A DNA stretch of 6,228 bases from Methanosarcinales archaeon (GTDB lineage Archaea; Halobacteriota; Methanosarcinia; Methanosarcinales; Methanogasteraceae): positions 1-6,228 of the forward strand of contig DTYY01000121.1 of assembly GCA_012961645.1 (NCBI GenBank). Reading direction: 5' to 3'. Shown here piece after piece: positions 1 to 6,197 of the stretch (position 1 is the stretch's first letter; every line of letters begins with the position of its first letter). The position numbers were made by a program, and so were the translations under genes. The notes under the pieces are model-generated. The model was not told where the DNA came from, made no database searches, and saw only the letters and a list, made by a program, of their open reading frames with translations.

Positions 1-54
1 CTGGGATTTGGTGGGTTGAAACAATTGATGATCTTTTATGTCCCCTTAAAACCA

Positions 55-72
55 ACATATTTATTAGTGGGG
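55..72 (+). promoter_or_regulatory. possible TATA-like element and ribosome-binding site of dgt
   Basis: An AT-rich ACATATTTATTA stretch lies about 20 bases before the ATG at 79, followed by GTGGGG at 67-72. The first could be an archaeal TATA box for a transcript with little or no leader, the second a weak Shine-Dalgarno sequence. The surrounding DNA is AT-rich throughout, so chance matches are likely. Confidence 0.22.
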
Positions 73-78
73 TATAAG

Positions 79-1527
79 ATGGAAGATCTAAATAGAATTC
101 TAAAAAGGCGTATAATTAACGAAACGAAGTATATGGATGATGATAGAGCGCCTTATCTACACGATCGCGATCGAATAATATTTTCAAGGGCTTTTCGAAG
201 ATTGGCATTTAAAGCGCAAGTTGTTCCGGCATCGGGGAGAGACACTAGCGACCATATACGAACTAGATTAACACACTCAATAGAAGTAATGCAGATAGCA
301 TCATCAATAGCGTTGGACGTAAATAGCGATAAAAAGTGCAAGTTAGACATCGACTTGATTCAAGCTATATCTTTGGGTCACGATATCGGTCATACCGCCT
401 ATGGTCATATAGGTGAAAGAGCTTTATTTAAATTTATATTTGGGCAAGATAAAAATTTTGGTGATAAAGTTAGACACAATTTTCAAAGCTTAAAAATGTG
501 TTGCTTTTTGGAAAAACAGTATAAACCGGATTTTTTCGGTTTAAATCTCACAATAGCTACACTGGATGGAATTTTAAAGCACTCTTGTTTTAAAGATCAG
601 AAAGAACAAACTTTCTACAAGGAAATATTCAATAGCTACCAAAAAATATTTTGGGAGGAGGAAACAGTCGATCCTCGTCAGATCGATTCTCACAACAGAG
701 AAAAGTTAAATGCAATTCTTTTTGAATACGTTTCTCCTTTGACCTGCGAGGGAATAATAGTCTCTATTGCTGATGAAATTGCACAGCTTTGCCATGATAT
801 CGAAGATATACGGAGGCTGGGTGGATTTGAATCGGTAATAGGTTTTTATGAAATGGTTCGTGAAAAAGGGGACGAAGTTGAAGAGAATTTATCAGAACAT
901 ACGAAGGTGAAAGAAGTTTATGAGGATTTCGTTGAGGTTTCTAGGGGTGTTATTAAAGATAAGACTGGTGATGTTGCTAAATTGGAGCGGTTATATGTTA
1001 AATTAATGCTTAATATTTGTATACCTATCGTTTCAAAAGTGATAAAAACATTACAAGATATGGATGGGCATTCACGAAACAATTTACTGAAGGAAAGATA
1101 TCTTGGTAAATTTAAAAATATTAAAGAATTGAAATTAGAACTAAAATTAAGTGAAGGAGAAATTGAGTTAATAAACTATTTGGAAAAGGTTTTTAATTAT
1201 TACGAGAATAAAGTACTGATGAAACAGCCCACCGTAGCCAGATGGGACATAAAAGGAGAAGAGCTGTATAAAGAACTATCTGAGAAACTCTGCAAAGTGT
1301 TCAAGAATGACGAAGATCTGAACATTATTGATTCTAACATCCGTAAAGATTTGGAGAAATCTCGCAATGCTGGGAAAGAATTTGAAAAATCACAAAAAAC
1401 ACTCGTGAAAGGAGTAGATGAACTCCCGATAAAGTTTGCTGTTTGGGACTATTTGGCTGGCATGACTGATAATTATATAATCAAAGAATATGAGTCCCTA
1501 ACTTTTAAGCATGTTGAGATTGGATAA
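79..1527 (+). CDS. dgt: dGTPase-like HD-domain deoxynucleoside triphosphate triphosphohydrolase
   Basis: Enzymes of this family hydrolyse dGTP (some members other dNTPs) to the deoxynucleoside and triphosphate in the cytoplasm. Numbered from the ATG at 79 (482 residues), the HD metal site is visible: His66 in TRLTHS, His101-Asp102 in LGHDIGH, and Asp232 in SIADEIAQ. Other family signatures are the N-terminal RDRIIFSRAFRRLAFKAQV block, RHNFQSLK, DGILKHS, and near the C-terminus DYLAGMTDNY. The length is close to E. coli Dgt (about 505). The frame stays open back to a TTG at 16, but the ATG at 79 has a GTGGGG six bases upstream and starts just before family homology, so I prefer it. The gene is AT-rich (sampled lines 22-45% GC), rich in ATA, AGA and TTA codons, and unlike its neighbours, suggesting transfer. 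It stands alone and converges on the minus-strand genes. Some dGTPases act in antiphage defence by depleting dNTPs; nothing here proves that role. The family call is strong; substrate is not determined. Confidence 0.93.
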   Translation: MEDLNRILKRRIINETKYMDDDRAPYLHDRDRIIFSRAFRRLAFKAQVVPASGRDTSDHIRTRLTHSIEVMQIASSIALDVNSDKKCKLDIDLIQAISLGHDIGHTAYGHIGERALFKFIFGQDKNFGDKVRHNFQSLKMCCFLEKQYKPDFFGLNLTIATLDGILKHSCFKDQKEQTFYKEIFNSYQKIFWEEETVDPRQIDSHNREKLNAILFEYVSPLTCEGIIVSIADEIAQLCHDIEDIRRLGGFESVIGFYEMVREKGDEVEENLSEHTKVKEVYEDFVEVSRGVIKDKTGDVAKLERLYVKLMLNICIPIVSKVIKTLQDMDGHSRNNLLKERYLGKFKNIKELKLELKLSEGEIELINYLEKVFNYYENKVLMKQPTVARWDIKGEELYKELSEKLCKVFKNDEDLNIIDSNIRKDLEKSRNAGKEFEKSQKTLVKGVDELPIKFAVWDYLAGMTDNYIIKEYESLTFKHVEIG

Positions 1528-1557
1528 AATAAGGGCACCCATTACGTTAGAGAACAT

Positions 1558-1614
1558 TTGAAAAACCAGAATTTTGATACACCACATCGTGTGGCAGCCC
1601 CTGCCGGCAGAGGC
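1558..1614 (-). terminator. candidate terminator region of the minus-strand glycosidase operon
   Basis: Read on the minus strand, the spacer after the stop at 1640 holds two hairpins and then a T-run. The first (1614-1597) pairs GCCTCTG with CAGGGGC, a 7-bp stem with one G-U pair around a CCGG loop. The second (1594-1582) pairs CCACA with TGTGG around a 3-base loop. GGTTTTTC follows at 1567-1560. Archaeal termination depends mainly on T-runs, so the hairpins may be incidental. The stems could also serve the converging dgt transcript. Confidence 0.3.
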
Positions 1615-1639
1615 TTCCCTCGCCAAGCGGGCATCTGTA

Positions 1640-2491
1640 TTATTCATGTCCTCCACCCCTGCTTTTGCGACCTGGAATCCACCAGAAGACCTTCTGCAAG
1701 AACAGTATGATTCTGTACTTGATCGGCAGCGCCATCGACACGATCTTCTTCGTGGATAACGCATATCTGAAGAATTGTAGTTTCTCCTTGCTCTCGATCA
1801 TGTCCCGAAACGTCTCGCGATCCATGAATAACGCAAGCGGTTTCACACCAAACTGCTCCTTCACGCTCTCTGTGATGTGGTGGTGCTCACGCCGCCAGTC
1901 TGTCATCGGTCTCATCTTTGGCTTTATCGCATCAAGCGTCGTTATGAGGTTGATCGTGCCTCCCTCGATCCCGATGATCCAGTTCGTCCAGACTTCCTGC
2001 CCGGAAAAGATCGTAAGCATCACAAGCGCGTTGTCAGGTGCTGCGGCAAAGAGTTTCCTGACCGTCCGGTACTCGAGATCGGCGAGCCAGTGCGATCCGG
2101 CTGGATACTGGCATATCCCGTCCCCAAACTCGGCTGAAATGGCGTCTTTAAGCGAAAAAAGCTGTTTGATGTAGTTTGCGTCGAGATCGACAGTACTCTC
2201 GAATCTGGTGGCAATGCGGCGTATTGCCGGATAAGATACTGCATAAACGGTATTTGCGCATCCTTCGCGGTATATCTCTTTGATAACATCTTTCATCTGG
2301 CATCCGGGTGTGAAACGCTCTTTCAGGTCAGGTCTCGACCCCTCTTCTGTGTGTATGATCTTGATCGGCATACCATCGTTGTGTATGACGATGATCGCAG
2401 ATCCCGGCTTTCCTCTATGGAAAAGAGCATGATAGAAGTTGTTCCACTGCTCAATCCCCCAGTCCACGATTCTGATGTTCTCGCCGATCAT
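1640..2491 (-). CDS. protein of unknown function, coupled to the GH35-like glycosidase
   Basis: I do not recognise this 283-residue protein. It has no signal peptide. It mixes hydrophobic strands (SAIIVIHNDG, NALVMLTIFSG, WIIGIEGGTINLITTLDAI) with helical charged stretches, reading as a soluble alpha/beta protein. The C-terminal tail IILFLQKVFWWIPGRKSRG is hydrophobic and aromatic, then basic, and might touch a membrane. A triple histidine (REHHHITE, near 203-205) is notable. Start choice: the frame also offers a GTG at 2500, but the ATG at 2491 has GAGGTG (2505-2500) eight bases upstream and overlaps the glycosidase stop as ATGA, the classic arrangement for translational coupling. The two products are therefore probably made together and may act on the same substrate or complex; this is inference from context. 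Base composition matches the glycosidase gene. The ORF is certainly more plausible than the plus-strand frames opposite it. Confidence 0.85.
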   Translation of the reverse strand: MIGENIRIVDWGIEQWNNFYHALFHRGKPGSAIIVIHNDGMPIKIIHTEEGSRPDLKERFTPGCQMKDVIKEIYREGCANTVYAVSYPAIRRIATRFESTVDLDANYIKQLFSLKDAISAEFGDGICQYPAGSHWLADLEYRTVRKLFAAAPDNALVMLTIFSGQEVWTNWIIGIEGGTINLITTLDAIKPKMRPMTDWRREHHHITESVKEQFGVKPLALFMDRETFRDMIESKEKLQFFRYALSTKKIVSMALPIKYRIILFLQKVFWWIPGRKSRGGGHE

Positions 2492-4674
2492 CGCTGGCAC
2501 ACCTCAAGAATCCGGACCATGTACCCCGGAACCGTGATCACCGGACCCATGACCACTTCGTTATCCGGACTTTCCAGATCAAGACACGTTCTGCCGATAT
2601 CAACATCTTTTCCAGCAGGTCCGGTGTTTGCCACAAAAAGGATCTCTTTTTCATCTGATGTGTGGATCGCCACATCGATCTGCGGGTCAGTGCAGGGAAT
2701 CTGCCGTATAAGTCCGGCTGCGGATGCGATAAGATCGATAATTCTGGTGATGCTTGATGACCCATCAATAGCTTTCGGAAAAAGGAATCCAAAGTGAATG
2801 ATGCTTCCGCTTCCAACAAATTTCCTGTAGATGAGCGTGTTTCCGTCATCGGTCAGTAAGGGAAATGCATCTGCCGAATCGATATCAAAGAGATCTGCGT
2901 CTCTCAATTCGATGCCATCCATCCCGTCAATCGTAACCAGATCGGCTCTCTTCCATGGTCCTGGCAGATCTCTTCCAAGAATATCACACCTGCTCATCGT
3001 TTCATCAAAAACAGGAATTCTCGGTCCCATGACAAGGCATCCGCCGTTTTTTACGTAGTTGATCAGCTTCTCCTGCACACCCCTGCTCATAAAATCGAAT
3101 GTAGGCACTGCAACCACCCCATATTTGCCAAGCATCTCCTCAGATAGCTCGGTATCGCCCATGCCAACAGCATACTTAGCAGCGCCAAAACCGTAATAGA
3201 GTGCATCCCACTGCCTCCCGTATTCGAGCTGAATCACGTCGCCAAACCCGAGGCAATCCTCGCTTACGTAGTATTCGGGCGTGATACCTCCGAGGATGGG
3301 GATCGGCGTCAGGAGCGATGATGCAAGTTCAAGGCGGGCACAATCGCGGTTTATCAGGAGAATCCCTTCGCATTTCACGCTCAAATCCTGATAATTCATC
3401 CGTTCAAGGAGCCGATTCAAACTCTGGTAAAACTCGAAACGATCTCTCCTGACTCCTCCGAATCGGTTGACCGGACTTCCCACCCACCGCTCGCGCTCGA
3501 CAAGCATGTAGAAGTTGATACCTGAGATCCCGTGCATCAGCGCAGCGTGCGTTGTGAATCTGATATCGTCGAACATGATCGGCTTTGCAGGTATCGGGAG
3601 TGCGACGAACCCTGATGCGAACTCAGGCGCAAAAGCCACGCGACTCGTGCCATTTAGGTACTGAATGCACCGTTTGACCTTGTGGTACTCTTCTTTGTAG
3701 TAGTAGAGGTCAAAGCCGACCACATCGACGATCTTTTCCATCATGACATGGTTGTAAGGCGGTTTTGCGCACATCCCGGGAAGGTTGTGGTAGATGAGCG
3801 TGTCCACACCACGGTCTTTGAGCATCTGTGCAATGCGCCCAAGCCCGTACTGCAAATAATACTCCTTATACTCGATCCAGTCCAGATAATACGGCAGATC
3901 ATTCATGCTGCAGGCGCCAAAGTCACGTGGCGGAAGCACCTCGTCAAACGATCCGTGATTCGTGCCATAGAGTTCGTTCAGCCGCACCACATCACGGTAT
4001 TTTTCTTTCAAGAACTGTCGATACAGGTGGAGTGCACCGGCTGAGTAATCGTGGTCGTAGGGCTGGGTGCGCAGGAAGAATGACAGCTCGTTGTCTGCCT
4101 GAACAGCGATGATGCAGCCCTCGGGGTGCAGATGCTCTCTGATGATCTGAGAGACACGATCAAGATATGTGCCCACCTCCATGTAAAATTTTTCAGATGC
4201 ATAACTCGGCACAGGAAACATCCTCGGGGGGGAAGGGAAGATTACGGGCGTGCCATCTGCTGTGACCGACTGGATATCAGGATCGTGCAGGATGCGCTTT
4301 GGAAAACCGACGTAAGTGATCTCTGAATTGACATGCGGGCCCGGACGCAGCAGTACATGCATATCCTTCTCCTCGCAGAGCGTGAGAAATGCATCAAGGT
4401 TGTAATCAGGGTTGATCTCTCCAAAATCGAACTCTCCTGGCGCAGTCTCATGGACGCCCCACGGCACGTAGGTGCAGATCGTTCCAAAACCCATCTCTCG
4501 TACGCGATCAAGTATCATGTCCCATCTAAAGCGGTCGAGCCGCCAGTAATGGACGCTGCCGCTCACCAGAAGCTCAGGCTCGTAATCGAGGTGGAATCCT
4601 TTGTTGCGGATCGTCAGCGGCATGTCATCTATTGTGCTTTTCTGCGATATCGAGACGTCCGTCCATGCCGGCAT
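2488..4674 (-). CDS. GH35-like beta-glycosidase (probable beta-galactosidase)
   Basis: This 728-residue protein carries glycoside hydrolase family 35 landmarks in order: LLVSGSVHYWRL (35-46), TYVPWGVHETAPGEFDF (68-84), LLRPGPHVNSE (108-118), the acid/base motif QADNE with Glu196, and FAPEFASGF with the likely nucleophile Glu351. These define a TIM barrel over roughly residues 25-390. Residues about 430-650 look Rossmann/amidotransferase-like (GVVAVPTFDF, NGGCLVMGPRIP), as in GH42 beta-galactosidases, followed by a small C-terminal beta domain. This GH35/GH42 hybrid layout recalls the archaeal exo-beta-glucosaminidase GlmA, but Asn195 before the acid/base Glu is the beta-galactosidase-like residue (from memory, GlmA has Asp). 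There is no signal peptide, so it should be cytoplasmic and act on imported or internal saccharide. The start is uncertain: ATG 4674 has only GGAA nearby, within a hairpin; ATG 4623 (residue 18) begins nine residues before the first family motif and follows a short ORF. Substrate is not determined. Confidence 0.88.
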   Translation of the reverse strand: MPAWTDVSISQKSTIDDMPLTIRNKGFHLDYEPELLVSGSVHYWRLDRFRWDMILDRVREMGFGTICTYVPWGVHETAPGEFDFGEINPDYNLDAFLTLCEEKDMHVLLRPGPHVNSEITYVGFPKRILHDPDIQSVTADGTPVIFPSPPRMFPVPSYASEKFYMEVGTYLDRVSQIIREHLHPEGCIIAVQADNELSFFLRTQPYDHDYSAGALHLYRQFLKEKYRDVVRLNELYGTNHGSFDEVLPPRDFGACSMNDLPYYLDWIEYKEYYLQYGLGRIAQMLKDRGVDTLIYHNLPGMCAKPPYNHVMMEKIVDVVGFDLYYYKEEYHKVKRCIQYLNGTSRVAFAPEFASGFVALPIPAKPIMFDDIRFTTHAALMHGISGINFYMLVERERWVGSPVNRFGGVRRDRFEFYQSLNRLLERMNYQDLSVKCEGILLINRDCARLELASSLLTPIPILGGITPEYYVSEDCLGFGDVIQLEYGRQWDALYYGFGAAKYAVGMGDTELSEEMLGKYGVVAVPTFDFMSRGVQEKLINYVKNGGCLVMGPRIPVFDETMSRCDILGRDLPGPWKRADLVTIDGMDGIELRDADLFDIDSADAFPLLTDDGNTLIYRKFVGSGSIIHFGFLFPKAIDGSSSITRIIDLIASAAGLIRQIPCTDPQIDVAIHTSDEKEILFVANTGPAGKDVDIGRTCLDLESPDNEVVMGPVITVPGYMVRILEVCQR
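2500..2505 (-). promoter_or_regulatory. ribosome-binding site that fixes the start at 2491
   Basis: GAGGTG lies eight bases before the ATG at 2491, inside the last codons of the glycosidase gene. It overlaps the alternative GTG start at 2500, which therefore could not use it. This decides for the 283-residue form. Confidence 0.75.
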
Positions 4675-4711
4675 CGTTCCGGTTCCAGGTGACCGGAAGT
4701 TCTGGTTTCAT
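4625..4711 (-). other. short upstream ORF in the glycosidase leader (28 codons)
   Basis: An ATG at 4711 opens a 28-codon frame beginning MKPELPVTWNRND and ending in TGA at 4627-4625, one base before the in-frame ATG at 4623 of the glycosidase. If 4623 is the true glycosidase start, this could be a leader peptide allowing re-initiation. If 4674 is the start, it is an out-of-frame overlap. No good ribosome-binding site precedes it, and it may be chance. Confidence 0.25.
4677..4698 (-). promoter_or_regulatory. inverted repeat abutting the glycosidase start at 4674
   Basis: TTCCGGT and ACCGGAA form perfect 7-base arms around an 8-base loop. In the minus-strand transcript the hairpin ends two bases before the ATG at 4674 and contains the only purine-rich stretch that could serve as its ribosome-binding site. 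It could hinder initiation at 4674, act as an operator, or be incidental. Confidence 0.3.
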
Positions 4712-4728
4712 GATTCATATCTTTAGTG

Positions 4729-4848
4729 CTATATGACCATAAGACTGCCCTGGTATGCCCTTTGGGTCTTGTCGATAAGCCCTTCCTTGCTGTAGACTGC
4801 TATTAGCCGGTATATCTTTTTTATTCGCCGGTTTGTGGTTACAGAATC
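4729..4848 (-). other. spacer with 39 open codons in frame after the mvk stop
   Basis: Directly after the mevalonate kinase TAA the same frame stays open for 39 codons to a TAG at 4731-4729, reading protein-like (for example RLIAVYSKEGLIDKTQRAYQ). There is no in-frame ATG, GTG or TTG near its beginning. It could be a gene remnant or simply chance. The kinase is already family length without it. Confidence 0.18.
4801..4831 (-). repeat. tandem 10-bp repeats flanking an A-rich TATA-like stretch
   Basis: On the minus strand CCGGCGAATA and CCGGCTAATA (9 of 10 identical) are 21 bp apart, about two helical turns, and enclose AAAAAGATATA. A TATA-like core between same-face repeats suggests a promoter with paired operator or activator sites. 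It would serve the glycosidase operon, whose start lies 127-178 bases downstream. It is also only 18 bases past the mevalonate kinase stop. Confidence 0.3.
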
Positions 4849-5760
4849 TTACGTCCTCACGCGAACCCCTTCCCTGCTTGCCTTCGTGATGATCGCATTC
4901 CCCCCAGCATCATTGATCTCCGATGCAACAGCCTCTGCATCATCGGCGAGCGCAACGATGCAGCCGCCGCCACCCGCGCCCGTGATCTTTGCGCCATACG
5001 CACCGGCGTCTCTGGCAGCGTAGACCAGCGCTGAGAGTTTCGCACTTCCGACGCCGATAGCATCCAGGAGCCCGTGATCGATGTTCATCAGTTCCCCGAC
5101 CGAGCGGTAATCGCCTCTCTCGATTAAGGGCACGCCGATCTCTGAAAGACTGTCTATTATATCGAATATCGGATTCATGATATCCGGATAACGTTCGTGC
5201 AGAATCCTGACGTTTCCCACGAGTTCCTTTGTGGAAGAGAACTCTCTGGTATCGCCTACCACGATATCGCAGTCGATCAGCCTCAATTTTGCGGAGGCTG
5301 GTGGCGATTGTCCTGGTGTTATCACGACAGTCCCGCCCATCGTCGAGACAAAAGTGTCGGTCGGCGACGCGGCTCCCTGAACCTCCCGCTCGATCTGGTG
5401 TCCTGCCTCTGCGATCGCTGTGCGGGTCATTCCGAGATCAAACTCGGCATTGAGCGCGCCAAGCGTTGCGATCACAGCTGCGGCAGACGATCCGAGTCCT
5501 GAGCCGACCGGGATCTCGGAATCGATCCGGATCGAGACGGCGGGGATGGATAGGTGTTCGATGCACCGTGAGATGTAGGGGTGCACCATGTAATCGATGC
5601 CTGTTGTGCCGAGGGGTGATTTGATTTCTGTCTGGTTCGATTCCGTGACTGTTGCGGTGGTGCGGAGGTTGATTGCTGATGCGATCGCTCGCTTGCCATA
5701 GACTACGGCGTGTTCGCCGAAGACGTATATCTTTCCGGGTGCCGAGCAGGTTTTGGTCAT
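4849..5760 (-). CDS. mvk: mevalonate kinase, archaeal type
   Basis: The enzyme phosphorylates mevalonate with ATP to mevalonate 5-phosphate, the step feeding the archaeal mevalonate pathway to isoprenoid lipids; it is cytoplasmic. All three GHMP-kinase motifs are present: APGKIYVFGEHAVVYG (7-22, with Lys10), the ATP-binding loop PVGSGLGSSAAA (84-95), and KITGAGGGGCIVA (258-270). Glu124 and Asp135, in EREVQGAASPTD, match by spacing the metal-binding glutamate and catalytic aspartate (Glu193 and Asp204 in the mammalian enzyme). At 303 residues it has normal archaeal length and looks intact. The ATG at 5760 sits seven residues before motif 1, so the start is sound, although no strong ribosome-binding site is visible. 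It lies 15 bases after the truncated toxin remnant and may share its transcript. Isopentenyl phosphate kinase and fni, common neighbours in archaea, are absent here. Confidence 0.96.
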   Translation of the reverse strand: MTKTCSAPGKIYVFGEHAVVYGKRAIASAINLRTTATVTESNQTEIKSPLGTTGIDYMVHPYISRCIEHLSIPAVSIRIDSEIPVGSGLGSSAAAVIATLGALNAEFDLGMTRTAIAEAGHQIEREVQGAASPTDTFVSTMGGTVVITPGQSPPASAKLRLIDCDIVVGDTREFSSTKELVGNVRILHERYPDIMNPIFDIIDSLSEIGVPLIERGDYRSVGELMNIDHGLLDAIGVGSAKLSALVYAARDAGAYGAKITGAGGGGCIVALADDAEAVASEINDAGGNAIITKASREGVRVRT

Positions 5761-5775
5761 GTTATTGCCTGTATC

Positions 5776-5865
5776 TTATTTTCTGTCGGGTGGTGTGGGT
5801 CGTAACCTGATCGTCTGAAGATCATCGAACGGAAAAGGCACCAGGACGACTTTAACCCTCATCAT
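5776..5865 (-). pseudogene. truncated PemK/MazF-family toxin remnant
   Basis: PemK/MazF toxins are ribonucleases that cut mRNA, neutralised by a partner antitoxin. This 29-residue frame reads VVLVPFPFDDLQTIRLRP (residues 6-23), the family's N-terminal signature of a VxLVPFPF strand followed by the conserved R-P. It then diverges to TPPDRK and stops. A full toxin has about 105-120 residues; no other frame continues the family sequence, and mevalonate kinase begins 15 bases later, so the rest is deleted. The start ATG (5865 or 5862) overlaps the last codons of the antitoxin gene, as in functional toxin-antitoxin operons. The short length is why it is easily missed. The match is by eye but specific. 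It should have no nuclease activity because most of the fold is missing. Confidence 0.75.
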
Positions 5866-6106
5866 AGAACATTCTCTCCTCGGAAAGCGTGTAGATATCC
5901 TCTTCGGGATCTTTCAGGAAATCAAAGGCAGGGTTGGCGGCTGCTGCCTGAAGCCATTCAGTCTCGGTTATGTCAGAGTCTTCGGGTATCAGGTGACTTT
6001 CGCGAACCCGAGTTGGGCCAACGGCAGGCAGCGGTTCGTCCAGAATGAGATGATGCTGGACGTCAATTGTTCCTGTTGTTTCGATAGCTTTTGTTGTGGA
6101 TCGCAT
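5852..6106 (-). CDS. antitoxin of a PemK/MazF-type toxin-antitoxin pair
   Basis: This 84-residue acidic protein resembles small antitoxins that sit directly before PemK/MazF toxins in archaea and cyanobacteria. The recognisable parts are an N-terminal TGTIDVQHHLILDEPLP segment (11-27), which would form the beta-hairpin of the dimer/DNA-binding domain, and the C-terminal NPAFDFLKDPEEDIYTL (58-74), a linear segment expected to bind the toxin. Between them, RVRESHL (33-39) departs from the usual hydrophobic strand and may reflect relaxed selection. Its end overlaps the toxin remnant's start by 14 bases. The ATG at 6106 lacks a strong ribosome-binding site, and the frame is closed by a TGA 30 bases upstream. 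With its toxin destroyed it is an orphan; it could persist as a regulator, as protection against a related toxin, or as decaying DNA. Confidence 0.82.
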   Translation of the reverse strand: MRSTTKAIETTGTIDVQHHLILDEPLPAVGPTRVRESHLIPEDSDITETEWLQAAAANPAFDFLKDPEEDIYTLSEERMFYDEG

Positions 6107-6192
6107 TTCTGGTTTTCTCTTTTTTTGATCTGGTCAGACGTGTATGGGTGCGATTTTGGAAGGGAGACGGTAAGAGAATTGTTAAATTCCAT
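5989..6192 (-). CDS. small ORF of uncertain reality overlapping the antitoxin start
   Basis: A 67-codon frame starts at ATG 6192 with a good ribosome-binding site (GAGGT, seven bases upstream). Its first 28 or so residues (MEFNNSLTVSLPKSHPYTSD...) precede the antitoxin gene; the rest overlaps it in another frame and looks like a shadow (Q-rich, then low-complexity). It may be a small leader gene, a frameshifted fragment, or chance. I recognise no family. A run of seven A's in the transcript, at 6120-6126, is a plausible slip site. Confidence 0.25.
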   Translation of the reverse strand: MEFNNSLTVSLPKSHPYTSDQIKKRENQKCDPQQKLSKQQEQLTSSIISFWTNRCLPLAQLGFAKVT

Positions 6193-6197
6193 AATGA

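Noticed and set aside
16..78. N-terminal extension of dgt from a TTG at 16
   Set aside because: The 21 extra residues precede all family homology, and the ATG at 79 has a better-placed purine-rich signal.
1665..2174. Plus-strand open frame of 169 codons
   Set aside because: It lies opposite the unknown protein, is rich in Ser, Cys and Arg, and has no family-like motif; a shadow of the minus-strand gene.
2492..2500. GTG start at 2500 for the unknown protein
   Set aside because: The GAGGTG site overlaps this GTG; the ATG at 2491 has the right spacing and the ATGA overlap.
3682..4044. Plus-strand open frame of 120 codons
   Set aside because: It lies entirely opposite the conserved catalytic barrel of the glycosidase and shows no independent signature.
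4333..4692. Plus-strand open frame of 119 codons
   Set aside because: Antisense to the glycosidase N-terminus, which carries clear GH35 motifs.
5197..5502. Plus-strand open frame of 101 codons
   Set aside because: Antisense to the mevalonate kinase ATP-binding and catalytic region; arginine- and cysteine-rich shadow.
5411..5688. Two GCGATCGC palindromes (5411-5418 and 5681-5688) and a CGATCGCGATCG at 162-173
   Set aside because: GCGATCGC resembles the cyanobacterial HIP1 repeat, but two copies inside a GC-rich gene and a related word in dgt are explained by codon use.
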